Source: Rostratula benghalensis
Taxonomy: Eukaryota > Chordata > Aves > Charadriiformes > Rostratulidae
DNA: 64,000 nt
Direction of reading: 5' to 3'
NCBI GenBank assembly: GCA_013399305.1
Contig: VXAI01000116.1
Location: 661,617 to 725,616 of the forward strand
Position numbers and translations under genes: made by a program. Positions 1 to 13,860 of this stretch are shown here, one piece after another. The notes beneath the pieces are model-generated. The model did not search any database. It was not told the DNA's origin and was given only the letters and a program-made list of their open reading frames with translations. The stretch's first letter is position 1. Each line of letters starts with the position of its first letter.

Positions 1-208
1 TGACAAAAAACCTCTCAAATCCAAAGGTTTATATTATGCAAACACATTGCAAATAGCGCGTAGAAGTGACAAACTGAGGATGTGCATGTTTTGTAAACCT
101 GCAGGTAGAAATGCTTCAAACTATGTAGGCTGTTTTGATGGGGGGAAAAAAAAAAAAAAAAAGAACTCTTAGAACTGACAAATAGAATTCACTCAAATTG
201 TAAAATAC
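1..208 (-). other. LRBA intron, partial
   Basis: This is AT-rich sequence downstream of the PH-end exon in transcript direction. It opens with the donor GTATTTTA and holds an A run near 153-170. No exon is visible; the next LRBA exon is off the left edge. Confidence 0.85.
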
Positions 209-311
209 CTGGTCTGGGGCAGTCCAAAGATAGTACCAATACCAACCCGAGGCAGACAGTTAACCACTTTCTTTACTGTTGCTTGGTCAGGGAAGTTGAA
301 CATAACACCCA
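209..311 (-). CDS. LRBA: LRBA exon, end of PH-like domain
   Basis: This is a 103-base minus-strand exon with acceptor cttttgtgttcacag and donor GTATTT. Two bases complete Val, 33 codons follow, and AG is left over to make Arg with the next exon, which lies beyond the left edge. The peptide is [20 protein letters not shown], then [13 protein letters not shown]. It is the last helix of the PH-like domain and the start of the linker into the BEACH domain. In the relatives I recall, the residue before VMFNF is Ala or Ser (here Gly), and the GTSFGL block carries Ser where this copy has Ile. The BEACH and WD40 exons must lie to the left of the window. Confidence 0.95.
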
Positions 312-1791
312 CTGTGAACACAAAAGAGGAAATATGGCACAATTTTACACCTTGAATTTTAGGCTTTCTGGCCCAATAAAATTTAGTTGTTGAACAGACA
401 GAAGATTAGACACGTTTCCTTCAGGTTACCATAGACAGATTCTTTTATAATTTCAAGAACTGCTTTTATTCAGCAGGAGTTTCAACAGAAGTTGTCACTG
501 TTACAAAATTTACAAGGTCTACATTTATTTCCTTTCTATACAGAAGTTAAACCCATATGCATGGACTGACTATCTAGAACTGATTAAAAAAAGTTTATAT
601 ATTAATTGGATCACATAATTACTTGTTTACTTTCTAGGTATTTTCAAGAAATATTCTTCCAAATGTTGTCTTCATATTTTTTTTGAAACATTCAACACCA
701 CTTATGAAATAGCAACCTAAAAAACTAAATAACAATCTAATTGTTATTTTTGACTTCTTAGAGTACAACTACAAGCTCAAAAATAGGAAAGTGTTTATGC
801 ACAGTAAATATTCTGTTAGATAATATGCACTTCTGATATGCGCAACAATGCTCTGCAAGATATACTTACCAGCCACAGTCAAGATCAGAGACCATTTTAA
901 GCTCAGACAAAACCTTTTAAACTAGCATACTAACTGCACAAAACATTTTATCCTATGAAACATTTACTGATTTCAGGACAACAACATTTCATATCACTAC
1001 CAAACCAGCATTTTACATTTTAAACGTGTCATCTTAAGACCCACTTCATTTGATGTCTTTATATACAGTTTTCAGAATTCTTTTTTCAAAATTTCATTAT
1101 CAGGATGAAATCACTAAAAGTACCTGAAAAATCTTAGTTTGAACTGCAAAGACTTCATATAACCTGGTTTACAATAAAATTTAGGGGGACAAAACAGTAA
1201 AAATAGTACAAGAAAGTTCTCCAAGTCTCAACACGCAATATTTTGAGTGACTTGTCACAGAACGTATGCGTGTCTGAAAAAGGAACTGAAGAAATGGGAG
1301 GGTGAAAAAAAGGTTCATAAAGAAGGTAAATTCACATTTATATTTTAGAGTTGCACTAGGGTCTAACTGAAAGAAATTATTAGTAGAAACAGTGCATAAG
1401 GGTATAGCAGCCACTGGCCTAACCCCATACTGAAGTTCTTTGATTATATTGTGCTTGGTGTGTATAACTACTATATATCCTCCAAAGGGACAAAAAAAAA
1501 CAACCCTCCAGGCATAACCATCAGAGGCAGGTATGCTTTAAGCAAGAGCTTCCAGGGAATGCCAAAAAACCATGTGGATATAAATGAAGGTGAGGCATTC
1601 ATAAGTCCCAGTTATCATTAAAAACAAGGAGAAACTAAATTACAAAAATATACTAATTTTAAATATTGAGACCCTTAACCAAGCTCTTCTGTGACCTACA
1701 CAAGTCTATACCAAAAAGATATGACTACACAGCCAAACAGAATGCACATGTCCACAAACCAACACTCGCCGTTTCTCTAAACTCACAGTAC
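312..1791 (-). other. LRBA intron, 1,480 bases
   Basis: This intron lies between the two most 3' LRBA exons of the window. It is AT-rich, with no repeat family, RNA gene or further exon recognised. Small ORFs in it (for example 1181-1414, minus) show no family resemblance and are chance. Confidence 0.9.
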
Positions 1792-1909
1792 CTCTGTTTG
1801 CCATGAATATCTCCAGTGCTGTATTTTGCAAAAGGTAACGTCTGGAAAAGATAGATCGAATCTCTGAAAAGAGCCACTTTCCATGGAGTCCTTCTGTATA
1901 TGCCAGAAT
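1792..1909 (-). CDS. LRBA: LRBA exon, middle of PH-like domain
   Basis: This is a 118-base minus-strand exon. The acceptor is strong (tctctttctctag). It begins in phase 0 with Ile and encodes 39 codons plus one base: [20 protein letters not shown], then [19 protein letters not shown]. This is the PH-like domain core ([25 protein letters not shown] is a family signature). The in-frame donor is GTACTG, and its leftover G joins TG of the next exon to give Val. Five bases further on lies a perfect consensus GTGAGT. Using it would shift the frame in the next exon, so the weaker-looking GTACTG is taken as the real donor because it preserves the known NR-V-x-VMFNF protein join. Confidence 0.96.
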
Positions 1910-4900
1910 CTAGAGAAAGAGACAGAGAGAAAATGTTTTAAATACTTTCTCAGTATAGTTAATATCTTGTAGAAGAGAAAGTGACCCACAAACATAGGTT
2001 CTACCATTACATGCATAACCTGCAGATAAATAAAAACATGCTGAAACTTCAAATCATGCTATGAACCTCTAATTGATTTTTTTAAATCCTAAATTCAACT
2101 ACTCATGTAAGGGATTTTAAAAATTTGCTTGTGTGGTTTTTTTCTTTAAAGACTACTATCTGTATTCCATAACCAAGTGAGTTTCAGAAATATTATGAAA
2201 TGTTTTACACTTCAACAAATACAAAAACATATTCTGAAATGTATTACTAGTGCAATTAGATGTATCTGCACTCATTTTAGCATTGTAATAACAGGCTTGT
2301 AACAAATAAGCAAGAAAAAAAATGTTCCTTACATTTATCGTTAAGGCAACATTCATTAATTCTGGAACTAGAAAGGTTGGCTGTATAAGAGGTTAAGTAT
2401 CATTTTGTCAGCTAAGGTTAAACACAAACCTGCAAATGAACTCAGCATAATCCCTCTATGGAGTAAGCGGTTGTCAAAGTAACTTGTTACAATTCCTGTC
2501 ATCCCATCTGACAGACACAGATGCTTAGTCTGCCTTCACAATTCAAACTAATCCCATTTTCAGTCCTCAGCCACTTTGTTTCTTTGTTGCTTCACTTTTT
2601 CCTTTCATTTCAAAGCTTAATTATGTAAGTGTTAAGGGACAGTGAGATTGGAAACTGCTCTACCTCAGATTAACGAACCATAAATGGAGGAAAATTTGAG
2701 ATTTGTCAATTTTAGCAAACATAAGAGCATTTAACAGAAATCCATCATAGAAAAGGAGATTCAGATATAATCCTAGTGAACTTCACTCTTACTAAAATTT
2801 CATGTGAACACTATATTGTGTATAAAAAAGTGAAAATCGAGGTTTTAACATAACAAAGACTGTTAGTGAACCCAATCATCTGTTTATAGATTTTTAACAA
2901 AGGAGGATTTTGCCTCACATGTAGCATATATCCACAGATAACCTGCATTTTTGTAGCACAGAGAGAAGTACCATTATAAAAGCACTACATGGTACAATAT
3001 AAAATACTGTACAACGTTTGTGAGTTAAAAGGAAACAAGACTGGCAAACCAAAAGCATATAGCACAGAAAATTAGAACTGCCTCACACACCTTCTTGCTT
3101 TTTACTTAATCCCTCATCTTCCCCCCAATGTAAGTGCCACAGGCAACTTCTCTCTCAACACCACATACATGGGGGAAAAAAAATAATTATTCCAATACAA
3201 AATTCCAGAAATGTGATGAAAAGACTAGGGATTGTCAATGGTTGCTAATTATTTATGGAGCTGGGGAACTAACAGACTTGGGCCACGTCGATACTTTCCA
3301 TAACCCGCCCACAGTAATTGGCAGATTTGTAAAATTCTGTGGTGCTGTGGTTGGCTTTTGTCACATGCATATAAATATCCTTTAAAAAGCACAGCATCAA
3401 AAGAGATCAAAGGAGACAAAGTTGTGTAAAAAGATCTCTTAGCACTTTTGTTGGTATTCTTCCATCTTACAAACTTTATTGGAGCTTATAATTTAAATTA
3501 ATTATATTTTGAGACAGGCAGGAGTGTGATGACCTCCGCTTTTCTCTAGTAACAATTAGAACACAACAGCCTGCTTGTCACTATCAGTCTGTGCATTGCG
3601 AATTCAAACAACTATTACATGGATACTGTGAGTAAAATCAGCAAGTTAAATAATTATTACCTTTACCCTGCAAAGGTTTCCTGGAAACCCTGCACGTGGC
3701 CAAAAGCTTGCTGTGTGCAACTTCTTTGAAACTGGAGGAAAAAGCACCGACTTGGAAATAGCAGAGGTGGTTACACTGTGCACCTTCTACAGTCATAGTA
3801 AAGTTACTGAATTCAGTATACACAGCAAAAACTGGAACTGCAGGGCAGAAACACTACTGGTCACCACTGTAACAATTCTTTAGACCTCTCATTAACAGAA
3901 GTTATCAGGAGTGGGAAGCAGCTGAGGCCTAGCCGAGCAAGGCCTTCATTTCGACTTGGAATAGCGTCTGCCTGGTCTGCAGCTTCACTTCAAAGTCTCT
4001 CGAGTTCAATTAAAACTGGATTAGGTGAAAGCAGACTGTCTTTGGGACACTGTTCTCTGAAACTCCAGGCACACTGACAACACCCTAGACAGAGGTCTAG
4101 CCCGCCAATGAACCAGTTGCTATGGAAACTGCATCATTACCACTGCTCTGCGCTCATCACACCACCTATAGTAGATGAAAGGTCCAGAAGACAAACATGT
4201 TTCTTTCATGTGCATTACCAAGTATTCCTTACGAGAATCCAATTCAACCTTTTATTCCCCGCCAAATATCCGATTTTATAAATAGAACCTCCCAGTTGCA
4301 GAAACTGACTCATACTTCAAATTAAAATCAGCATTTTCATTCTGGCAAAGAGATTTTTAATTAGTTTTTTAAAGTCACTATTACCACTTTCTGACACTAT
4401 CAGAATTACAACTTTGAAAAACTATTTTTGCATTTGCTTGTTTGCACCCATAAGCCACACAACACAGAATTCTACTTAAGAATTTAAAAACACCTGCCTT
4501 CTTCATACTATTGTACAATATGTTGAGTTTAAAAAAGACTTACTTTATGTCTGTCTTTTGCCACCACCAGTTTTGGAACAACTTGTGGAGCAAAGACCAA
4601 TGGGTGCATCCAACCTAATTTAATCTGCCCAAATAGTACCACCTTCTCCCCCCAAAAAAGTACTTTTTAGAATTTCAGTTGATTCAACACATCAGATTGA
4701 AGTTTAACCTACTGCCACATTTATTTCAAACGATACTGCACCTTACAGGAGGGAAAACAATTTATACAGTTTACCATTTCACTTAAAACTACTTAAGATA
4801 AACAAATGAGCCAACTGTAAAGCTTTATGGTTCCAAAAATCATTAGACAAACTGTTCTGTGATTAGACTGTCAACACCAGATGAACAGACAGCATGACAA

Positions 4901-6281
4901 CGCTACTAAAAGTAAAAAATTACTTTCACCTTTGCATGAATTCCCTTCTTTACCTCAAGTAAGGTCTAAACCTGTAATTAGTCCTCATACTGATGCTGAA
5001 TGCCCTTACACTGCACAGCTGGAAGAAACTCCCCAAGAAACTAGTAAGAAATAGCCAGCTTCAGCTTCCTCTTTGAGGAGAATCTGAAATCAGAATTGCA
5101 TGAAAACTCAGGTAGCTTAGCACTGATCATGAATTAAGACCATGCATAAAGAAGTCCTGTCCTCACGATTCACAGTTGTATATTAGCTTATGTATATTGT
5201 TGCCAACAATAAAACACTCAATTGGAAGCTATTCTGTCATTTCACAATTTGGAAAACAAATGCCCTACCCTGCTTTTTCTTCATAAGCCTCCATGGATGC
5301 TGATCACAAGCAATGTCCTTCATAAAAGATTACACGTTACACGTGATAGTCAAAAATTACAACCTCTTACAGCTGCCTTCTGAATGAGAAAACCAGTATT
5401 TTACTGAAGAGTAAATGAACATTTTGCTTTACTTTAAGCACAGCAATCAGCTACTGTATATTTTATTTTATTTTTGAGAAAAGTACTATTGATGCGAAAA
5501 GGCTAGAGGTAATTAGGTCTGCAAATGGCTTATAGAACTGAAACAGTAATTGAATAATTATATTACTTTAATGTGCCAGCCAATTTAACTGCCAAGAGTA
5601 AAATAAAAAACAAATCGCTTATTTTAAAAGCTGATATACTTTTGTATATTTCTGAAAAAAGTTATGATGTACTAGACAAAAAAAACCAAACAAACCACCG
5701 ACCAAAACACCAAATAATAATAAAAAAGGCATTTAATTTGCATTCAAATGTGATTGCAGTTCAGAGATAAAATCCATAAATACATTCTCTGTCATTTGGG
5801 GTCATTTTTGTTCAGGAAGGCAAAATTACAGCACTTAGATGTCACAAAACCTGACTTGCAGTTCATGAGGAACCCGGATCTCCATCAACTGAGGATCCTC
5901 AGGTCCTACTGACCCTACTTTAGATGCAGGCGGCAAGATTCACAGGGAGTCTTACTCTGCTCTTTGTTTAAATATATGCAAGTACAACCAAACTAATAGG
6001 AAATTAGACCAGATTATTAATAATTTCACATATCCAGATGATATTAAATAAATCACAGTGCTTATTTACTTTAGATTTTTCAAGAGAGAAACGAATAGAT
6101 CTCCGATATTTGTACCATCAGCCACTGAAATCCACAGGCAAACAGTAGTAGTCTCCCATCCAGTCCCTCCCATGAGCACGCACAGTCTGCTACACAATCC
6201 TGTTCAGCATTTTCATGGGTGACAAACTCAATTAAACATATTCATTACTTTAATGTTCCACTAGACAGTTTTCCCCAGCAT

Positions 6282-6306
6282 TAAATAAATAAATAAATAA
6301 ATAAAT
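6282..6306. repeat. (TAAA)n microsatellite
   Basis: About six perfect tandem copies of a four-base AAAT/TAAA unit lie in intron sequence. Confidence 0.95.
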
Positions 6307-6350
6307 ACTCTGTGACCTTTGTATCGATCAGAGCAAAATGGCTTATGCCT

Positions 6351-6383
6351 GGGTGTGGGTGGTGAAGGGATTGGGGAGGGGGG
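6351..6383 (+). other. G-quadruplex-type motif
   Basis: Five runs of three or more G (6351-6353, 6357-6359, 6367-6369, 6373-6376, 6378-6383) are separated by loops of 3, 7, 3 and 1 bases, which fits the usual G3+N1-7 pattern. The G-rich strand is the template strand for LRBA. Folding is an inference from the pattern only. Confidence 0.6.
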
Positions 6384-9300
6384 TGGTAAAGGACTCTTAT
6401 GTTTTCTCTTCCAATTACTGGAGGAGATGATAAAACCACAGCAAATGATGTATCAGCTCATTTTATCTTATCGCTTTGGGGCTAGGTGACAATGAAGTTC
6501 ATATTTCACTGGTTCCCATTGAAGATTGTGAAAATTACTTGCCCTTATGACCTGAAATTTCACTGGAAGACAGAAATTTCTCTTCTGCAAAGTAATGCAA
6601 TTTTTCAGATGTCAACCTTTAGCCCAGCTTTAAAAATTAATTTCATTTATATTAACCAATGATATTGATATTTTCACAGAATGCTCTTTGATACATGAAC
6701 CACCGACTAGAAAATTGATGTGCTCTAGAAGGATAAAATTATTTTATCTGAGGCTGCTGGGGACAGACAGATTTACCACAAACTGAAATTCCTATTTCAC
6801 TGTATACTATTTACACTAGCCTCATATACCCTAAGGCCTCTGGACCTGTAAATAGTTTAATCTTTACTTAGAACTTAGTTTTGTTTCTAGATCTATTCAG
6901 TTTTGAAATAATTTCTATATACGTGATATACAAATAAAACCACCATTTGTTTGGAAATCTAACAGTCACAGACCACAGATCAGTTCACATTTGATGAAAT
7001 GAAAAATACTTCCCAGATGATTAAAATACAGGAATGCACAACTATATTTTCTCTCTTTACCCAGACACTAAAGCTGTAGTTCAAAATGAACAAATGCAAT
7101 GCAGATTTTCTGAAAGTGGTCTTCTGTTAACTACCGATAACCTACTCCCTGATTTTCAAGATCTGACTTGGAAAAAACTTATCAGGGGAACCTGTATTCA
7201 GGACTCCTCTGATTTGACTGTGAGGTTCTAAGCATCTCATGTGAATTAATAAATCTCTGAACAACATGAGCAAAGTTGGTACCAACTATCTTACTCTTTT
7301 CTACTGCATCCAGTATTCCACAAACAATTTTTCCCCTTTTGATTAATCCTGCTGACTCTTTGAGAGCAGGAGCTCATTACCATTGGTAGACCACATTTAA
7401 TCAACCCAAAGAACAATAAGATCTGACTGCTACACACAGGTAAGTAAGTTAAATTCTGCAGCCTAGAAGGCAGTATTTCAAAAATAAGAAAATAAATATA
7501 TATTTGGGTGGGTGACCAAACCGTGCAAGGTTAAGGATGAAAAGTTATGCCTCTCTTTGGAAAATAAGACAAGAGGCTTATTTGTGATAAAAAGGAGCCA
7601 GAATTGCAAGAATTCACAGACTCACATAGGAGTTGACTGATGTCTTGATTTAGTGAGCCTGCTAAGTTCTGATTTAAGAGTTAGTAGGATCTGCTAATCA
7701 AGGGGTAGATACAAAAGGATCATCCAGCTGTTTGCATCATCTGGGACAGTTTGCCACCAGGAACCGTAGCAATTTACAAATGATTCAGCTTGCACCTTCT
7801 GAAGCATTGGTTATTTCAGCTTCTCTGTCCCTCCTTAGGTTCTACTACTCACTACAGGCTAGGTAAACAGTGATCAATGAGTTCATTGATGTGGGTGAAA
7901 CAGATTGATAGTGTGTTTCCAATGAACACACATGCACATTATACTTACCAATTCTTGAGATGCAGAACGCTAAAAAATAAGAATTAGCAGGAATTTATTA
8001 CTGAGACTACCAAGGGCAGCCTTTCTAAAGCAATATTGCATAACATGGCTCAGACACACTACAAAAGCAGCGTGGCTATCAACCCAGCCTGCAAGCCATG
8101 CAAGCTAGAATAGTCAATGCAACACCTGCAAGCAGCAAAGAGTTACATAAGAAAGCAGAAATTCCTGATGAGTTTTTCTATGTGGTATTTCATACAGACA
8201 GCACTCTAGACAATCATCCTCTTATCATTTGCCTCAGCCATTTTTTTCACAATACACCTGCAATGCAATTCTGAAAAACAGCATCACAAAAAACCCCACT
8301 ACACAAAACACTTCTAGATCATATGAAGACCATCAAGAAGAAAGTACATGCATTAATCTGGAAGTTCATTACTCCAACTTTTATTTATTTATTTATGGCA
8401 GTGTTTATAACCTGTACACATAAAGATAGCTGCAACAATTATTCTATCAGGTTTACCTGCTTATGCTATTTGCTATAGCATTCATATACCAAGTAAGTAA
8501 AAAGATACAGACAATGAATCGTAACTAAGATATCTTCTAATCACACAGAAATAACTCAGAATAGTCAGAAGCATAAATTGTATAAAGGAACCTCTGAGAT
8601 GTACACTGTGAAACACTTGTTTATACCTCATGTTAGTGGGTCTCTGTTTGGATCTAGTTTTGCTTATTATCTTTGCTTAAATTATCTAAGATTGAAGAAA
8701 CTCTTATGAAAGTGCATTGGTGTGCATATATGTGCACCTATTAAAATAGGCATGAGAGACTGTATAAAAGCATAATATATAGTTATGCACAGTGGGTAAA
8801 TAGAGTGTTTTCTCATTCTTTCCTTCATTAGATCATAAATTTTAAAATCTGGAGAGTGCTTTTAATATATTCTAATTAATAAGTACAATTCTGGCTAGTC
8901 TTGATGTCCACACAGATTGACAGATTCCATAACCCCTTTGCAAGCTGCATTAAATTATACAACTTCATGATTTCATGTGTCAATGACGTGATTTCTCAGT
9001 ATGTAAAGGCTGTCAAAGAAGCTGATCACATTAAGTCATGAAATTTGGATCAAAAATGCTGAAAAAATGTATTATCAATATTAAGCCTCTGTAGTAGTGA
9101 ACAGTGCAGTGGTGTGTTCCATGTTAGCTACACTACATGAGACAGAATTTGGCACAATCAGGTGGGGAAACTCTACCTGCCATCATTTTACTTATGCAAC
9201 TATCGAGCAGGTGTCAGGACCTCTCCAAAAGCTTCCTCACAACTCTATTTTGGTACTGACACAAATGTTGCTACCTTGTCACTTAGCTCACTCTCAAGCT

Positions 9301-12300
9301 TATTAATACAGCAAAACTAAAAGACAAAGAACAGGAACATTATTTAATTATTTAATTTGTCCTTCTGCCTCCATGTGAGTTAACAAAAAAGAAAATATGA
9401 ATTCAGATTGTGATCATCTGAAAGTGATCATTATGGAAATGCTTTATTACTGGAAATGAGGCTATAAAACTCTTTTAGAACTTAACCTCAAAGGTTTTTA
9501 GTATACTCCCTAGCACTGGGCATTACTATTAAGCAAAACAAACATGTATGGTTTTGAGGTGGTAAGTATGACAGTGAACCAAATTTTTCCCATGTAAGTA
9601 ATCCTATAGAAAAGTTCCTAACACAAGTCAGACAACATAGGACTTACTCAGCTGCAGTTTATGAGGAAGATACCCAGGTGTATGTCCCCAAAATAAGCAA
9701 GTTAAGAATACTCTTGAAGAATACCAGTACAGACTGTTTCTAACCATTATATGTCTGAACTCTCCAGTACAGGATACCTTTGAAGAGTCTCAAATTCAAG
9801 TTTTTTTCCTGGAAAGTTTTTACACAACCCAGGGTACCAATTCATTTTTTCCCTTGTATAAGACAACTGAAGCAAAATCAGAGAAAGCAAGTGATAGGGA
9901 TGCAGCCTCATCATCTGTGATTAACCATTCATGCTGACACCAGTTTGAGTTTTCAGTCAGTCTGTTTTTCTGACAATAAAATCTGATTTGTGGGAATTAC
10001 TGTCATCTTATTCTCTCCTACACCATCAGAACTGCAGCTCTTTGGATGGGCCTCTCTTTTCATATTTCTGAGAAAAAATTCTCCTTTTATAAAATTCCTA
10101 GTGCCGAAAAGCCTTGGAGATAATCTTTATCAGACTATCTAGGTTATCTCTAAGAAGTAAAGAGCCTGAAAACTAGGACAACTGCCAGACTAATGACTCA
10201 CAGCAGTTCATATCCACAGCAGTTTAGCTAGGTATGATGAAAGGTAATATACAAGAGCATCTATCTCAAAAGCAGAGTCCAGAAAACAATGTAAAAGTTA
10301 TTTTTGCTTTGCTGTCTTTTACTTATTCTGTATTTAGTCACTGAGGGTTTTTTAAGAAAAGGAAGCTTAATGTTTGCTGTAACTGCCTCTTCAAAGTCAT
10401 ATTTTGAACAGCAAATGAGAAGTCATGTTAGGTTTCCCACTGCTGTGCCCTGCACCTGCCTATTTCACCACTTTCAGGACATGACTTCTCCCACCAGCTG
10501 CTCCACATCCAGCAAAGGTCTAACCAGCCAGAACACGTGCAAGCTGAAGCAGCAACTACAAGCAAGAAAGAAGGGAATTAATGCTCCTGCAGCTCCAGCA
10601 GTTGTTCGGTGTCTGCCATTTTCATCTTTTCTTGCAGAAGACAGGTGAGGAGAAGAAAGCAAACAGGCAATGAAAAAATAAGTTGCAATGCCAAAGAGAA
10701 GGATTTATTATTTTTTTTTATTGATGACCTGTAAGCTGACCTTCATATTCCTACATCAGAAACAAAACAAAAACAAAAAACACCCCCACACATCTGGCAG
10801 GAAGCTAGAGTACCAGTCATCATGAAAGACTGCATCTGATCAGCTCATTAATGGGAACCAAGCCCATGCACAGAAGAACAGATGTGCCTCTTGAAGGCAA
10901 AGAGAAAAGTCAGACTCCAGAGCTGCCAATCCTGCAGTTTACATTAAAGGATTCGGTGCTATGTTTTATGAGATATATGGCACAGAAGGTGCAGCTTGCA
11001 AAGGGATGGGAATGTAAAAATGGCTTAATGCCACCTTTGTGCTGCACAAACTCTAGACTGCTGCAGGAACAAAATCCCCTTTGAGCAAACTGGAGCAATC
11101 GCAGGGGCTGCTGTGTAATTACATGTATTTGCCTTCTTTGGGACGCCCTGGTGGCTGCCCCATAGCTCACGACTGCATAATACTTAATGCTACAGAAATT
11201 TTCCCATCTGCTCGCAGAAGTTGGTAGCACAGTGCTGCTAGTAAGCCCTCCACTGCTCAAGCACTTCTCTGCTTGCTACTTGTTCATTTACCAAAGCAGA
11301 ATACAGGTACGATAGTAACGTAGAGAAATTGTTCTCAGTTATCAAAGGACACATGAGTATACCTTATATTCTGTACCTGTATTCTGACATTTATCCTATA
11401 TTCCTATAAAAGCAGATTAATTTCTCAGGTAAAGGAACTGACCATAATCAGTCAGGAGCAAAGGTTTTGCTGTGGTTGCAATGGAGAATCTCTTCTTTTA
11501 AGATCACCCATAGAAATAATTTGACCAACTAATACTTATCAGCTGTTTGTAAAGAATAAAAAGCAATGGTTTTATACAAGGTTTTATACAATAACTGCTG
11601 ATTTTCATCTTAGTAGATGGTAAAATAAACTAATTTAAATTCAGCTTTGAAGCCTTCCTACAAGTACAGACCCTTTTCCAAGGCTAAACAAGCAATGGGC
11701 ATAGCTAATGTGAGGTCTACAACCACATCTAAAATTCTAGGCTAACAGAACAAGAACATAACCCTATTTTCAGTTTAAAGATGCAATAGAAAATTAAACT
11801 GCATTTCTAGCCCAAATGGTTGATAAGAAAGGCTTGGAAATGTGATTCAAGTGTAAGATACACAGACAGCAATTTGGGGATAGCTGAACAATTGATCCAA
11901 CAACATGATTTGCCTTGCCATTCCCCTTGGGGTATTAAATCTAAAACTTGCTATTCCTGAGGGCCCAATAAAAAATAGTCTATCAAAGAATTCTGCGGAT
12001 GAGAGGAGGAGTGAGGGCAGTAAGTCTATGTGAAAATATCAGCTCTTGTGAAGAGTTGTAAGCTGGCTGTGTTACGCATTTATCCTACAAATCCACGATG
12101 CGGTTTTGCACAACTGGAAGTTTTCTTAAGAGCCAGAAAAGGTCAAGTCTAATGTGGGAGTATTTACAAAGCACTGGGTCCCAGCCAATATGTAACAGTG
12201 TTTCATAAATGCTGAAGTCGAAAAGCGAAAAAGTATTTTAAACTGATTTTTTTAGACAAACTTCACCTCATAGCAATATCCTATCCATCCTGCCCAAAAT

Positions 12301-13440
12301 GCTGCCAAGAACTAACAGTTCCTTGAGAAAAATACAACAATTTATCTTGTTCATGCGTATTTCCTTTACAAAACTAACTTAAAGCAGCACTTTTATAGGC
12401 AACTCTTACCAAGTAAATTAACTGCATTTGAAAGAATAATATGGGAGACATTCTTAAGTCTTTTAAGTGGGAAAAAAATCCTAACTGGGTAGCAGCAGCT
12501 CCATTCCCAGTCAAGTTCCACATTTTGGAAATGGTTTTTAAAAACAGGAATTTGAAGACATATGAAAAGATGATTTTGCAGAGGCATTTTCAGTTCTTAA
12601 GTGACTTAGTTTGTAGTTCAATGTTCTTTTGTAAAAAAAGCATCCTTTAAGAGAGAAGACCCACCTTTAGGTTAGTGAGGGTTTTATCTCTGAGGAGCTG
12701 CAGCTGGAGAAGTTGCAAGTTATTTTAACAATTTGGAATCTGGCATATGTGAAAATCGAAAATGCCTACTATCAATCCTTCCATAACATCTTAGCAATAT
12801 AGATATTCAAGTAGGTTAATAATTTTAAGATATGTGCCAGAGGAAAGAAGTACTGCATTTGAGACATGAAATACTAAAATATCACACCCTACAACGAGGA
12901 ACACAGTTACAGGTAGAAACTTCTGCAGATTTACCTCTACAAGATAATCAATTTTCTACTCAAGGAGTTGGAAGTTGAAACCTTGTGAAGTTTGGTGACT
13001 GAGCACTTATTACAGCACGAGGAAAGCATTCATTATTTTTCCTTGAGTACATGCAAACTAGCTACTCAAATAACCAGGATGCAAAACTTGAGGCAGTAGC
13101 ACAAAGATTAAAAGTAAATAATCTAGACACAACTGAGAGTGTGGTAACAGTGAAGAACTGATAAACTGATCAACAAAATATTGTCCCTGCTTGACAAAAG
13201 TTGTATTTGCTTGTCCTCGTTTAATAATCACACAGGTTATTTAAAATGTGGATTTTAAATAAATAATAGACTTACAAACTTTCATCCGTTATACTAATTG
13301 TTGAAATTCAAATTTACAGTAGCATAAAGAACCTACTGAAAAATAACTGGCAAGTGTCTCCTTCTCAGTATTTTACCCAAACAAAATGTTGGTGTTGATA
13401 AAATCCACTTTTTTAAACACGTATCCTTGCAAATCTTAAG

Positions 13441-13860
13441 TACTGTCATCTCATCTCCCTGTTGGAGTTTGATTGATTACGCCTTTTCCTTATGTTCATT
13501 AATTTCATCACCTTATCTTTTACACCACTTCATTTTAGCAGAAAGGCAATAATAAAACCCTCATCCATTATCCTTTTACGCATCTAGTCAAGCGGAAATG
13601 GTTAATAACATGCTACAAATTGAACTTCAATCACCTCATTTTCTCCTTTGTCGAATGCACATTAAAGTATATTCCAAAAGTGCAATTTGTTTTACAGGGG
13701 AATTTGTGTTATATTGCTACAGACAACTAAAATTAAGTGTTTCTCAGTTTGGTTATTAAATATATCCAACTGTCCTTTTATCTCTGATACTAAAACATTA
13801 ACTCATTTTATTAGGGTGTAATAATACAAGAGCCTTATCTGCCAGAACACAGGGACATCT
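13441..13860. promoter_or_regulatory. Candidate conserved element in intron
   Basis: This stretch has dense ATTA/TAAT and GATTA-type homeodomain core sites, balanced base composition and no low-complexity runs, unlike the surrounding intron. It could be a distal MAB21L2 enhancer. No conservation data are available here, so the call is weak. Confidence 0.3.

Larger units (their letters stand above)
1910..13440. other. AT-rich intron, no gene seen
   Basis: I found no exon, RNA gene or interspersed repeat here. It contains a TAAA microsatellite (6282-6306), a G-rich tract (6351-6383) and several short ORFs without recognisable homology, the longest being about 115 codons near 10.3-11.3 kb. Some stretches, such as 16.5-16.9 kb further on, look as though they could be conserved, but this cannot be judged from one sequence. 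Confidence 0.7.

Noticed and set aside
10304..10648. 114-codon plus-strand ORF as a coding exon
   Set aside because: No homology was recognised, an opposite-strand ORF overlaps it, and there is no convincing splice context.
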